Shown here piece after piece: positions 63,343 through 64,000 of a stretch of DNA of 64,000 nucleotides. Position 1 is the stretch's first letter; each line of letters opens with the position of its first letter. Where the stretch lies: positions 5,046,376 through 5,110,375 of the forward strand of contig NW_022098037.1 in the NCBI RefSeq assembly GCF_002288925.2. Direction: 5' to 3'. Made by a program: the position numbers and the translations under genes. Origin of the DNA: Delphinapterus leucas (Eukaryota > Chordata > Mammalia > Artiodactyla > Monodontidae). The notes beneath the pieces are model-generated. The model was given only the letters and a program-made list of their open reading frames with translations, was not told where the DNA came from and searched no databases.

Positions 63343-64000
63343 TGTGTTTAGCAAGTTTGCAAGAAACAACTCAATAGGTAAAAGTCAACTATATTTCTAT
63401 ATGCTAGCAAAGAACAATTAGAAATCAAAATATTTTTAAATATCATTTACAATATCAAGAAAAATATTAAATACTTAAGAATAAATTTGACAAAATATGT
63501 GCAAAGTTGTACACTAAAAACTACAAAATATTGCTGTGAAAAGTTAAAGAGGACCTAAACAAATGGTGAGATAATATCAAGTTCATGAATCAGAAGACTA
63601 AATATTTTTATGATGTTAATTTTCCACAGATTTATCTTTAGATTCAATACAATGCAATCAGAATCCCAGCAAGCTTTTTTTGTAGAAATTCACTAATTCG
63701 AAAATTCATATGAAAATACAAAGGACCTAGGATAGCCAAAGCAACTCTGAAAAAGAACAAAGTTGGATACTTACACTACCTGATTTCAAGACTATGATAA
63801 AACTATAGTAAACAAGACATTGTATGGTATTAAAGATAGATTATTTGAAGAGAACAGAGGAATAGAAAGTCCACCTACACATATATGCAAGTGATTTTGA
63901 CACAGGTGCAACAGCAATTCATTAAAGAACGAACAGTCTTATCAAAAAATTGTGTTGGAACAAATGGATATCCTTAGGCCATACCATATCCAAAACAAAA

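Overview
This is mammalian nuclear DNA, almost certainly from a cetacean. The main argument is the young tRNA-derived SINEs (CHR type, opening with ggcttccctggtggcgcagt and ending either in a poly-A or in an AAATAAATAAA tail) together with cetartiodactyl-type LINE-1 copies. That SINE type is known from whales, dolphins, hippos and ruminants, and the long form ending gaggcccgcgtaccgc-polyA is typical of whales. Species level is inference.

The window holds one protein-coding gene. It lies on the minus strand and is recognisable as ANKS1B (AIDA-1/EB-1), a postsynaptic ankyrin-SAM-PTB scaffold protein. Seven consecutive coding exons are present, read from high to low coordinate: 49810-49730, 42215-42059, 36392-36096, 23766-23691, 14172-14071, 10228-10115 and 9148-8982. 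All have AG/GT borders and their phases join exactly into one frame of 331 codons. They encode the ankyrin-repeat block after the first exon and the start of the linker toward the SAM domains. The first exon lies beyond position 64000, and the SAM and PTB exons lie below position 1. Numbering as exons 2 to 8 assumes one exon upstream, as in the long human isoform.

The rest, about 98 percent, is intron filled with transposable elements in datable layers. The oldest layer is MIR and LINE2 debris plus MaLR-type LTRs. Next come older L1 fragments at 15.3-23.0 kb and 52.5-64 kb. Into each of these a roughly 7.1-kb full-length L1 has inserted: minus strand at 15758-22851 and plus strand at 53242-60440. 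Both have a 5'UTR of about 2 kb, ORF1, ORF2 and a 3'UTR, and both are disabled by stops and frameshifts. A third, 5'-truncated L1 (3217-5474) carries a SINE and a further L1 3' end inside it. Young SINEs with clear target-site duplications are at 1.6, 3.7, 10.3, 12.0, 26.2, 32.1, 46.7 and 48.2 kb. There are also a GAPDH processed pseudogene (61721-63008) and a U6 snRNA-L1 chimeric retrocopy (28068-28338).

I found no undescribed system of genes. The points most worth a second look are the U6-L1 chimera with a perfect 13-bp target duplication, a perfect 64-bp tandem duplication against the splice acceptor of ANKS1B exon 6, a SINE insertion carrying about 75 bp of extra 3' sequence inside one target duplication, an imperfect 69-bp hairpin at 32.6 kb, and a terminal-exon-like or 3'UTR-like plus-strand segment at 40.6-41.8 kb that I could not identify.
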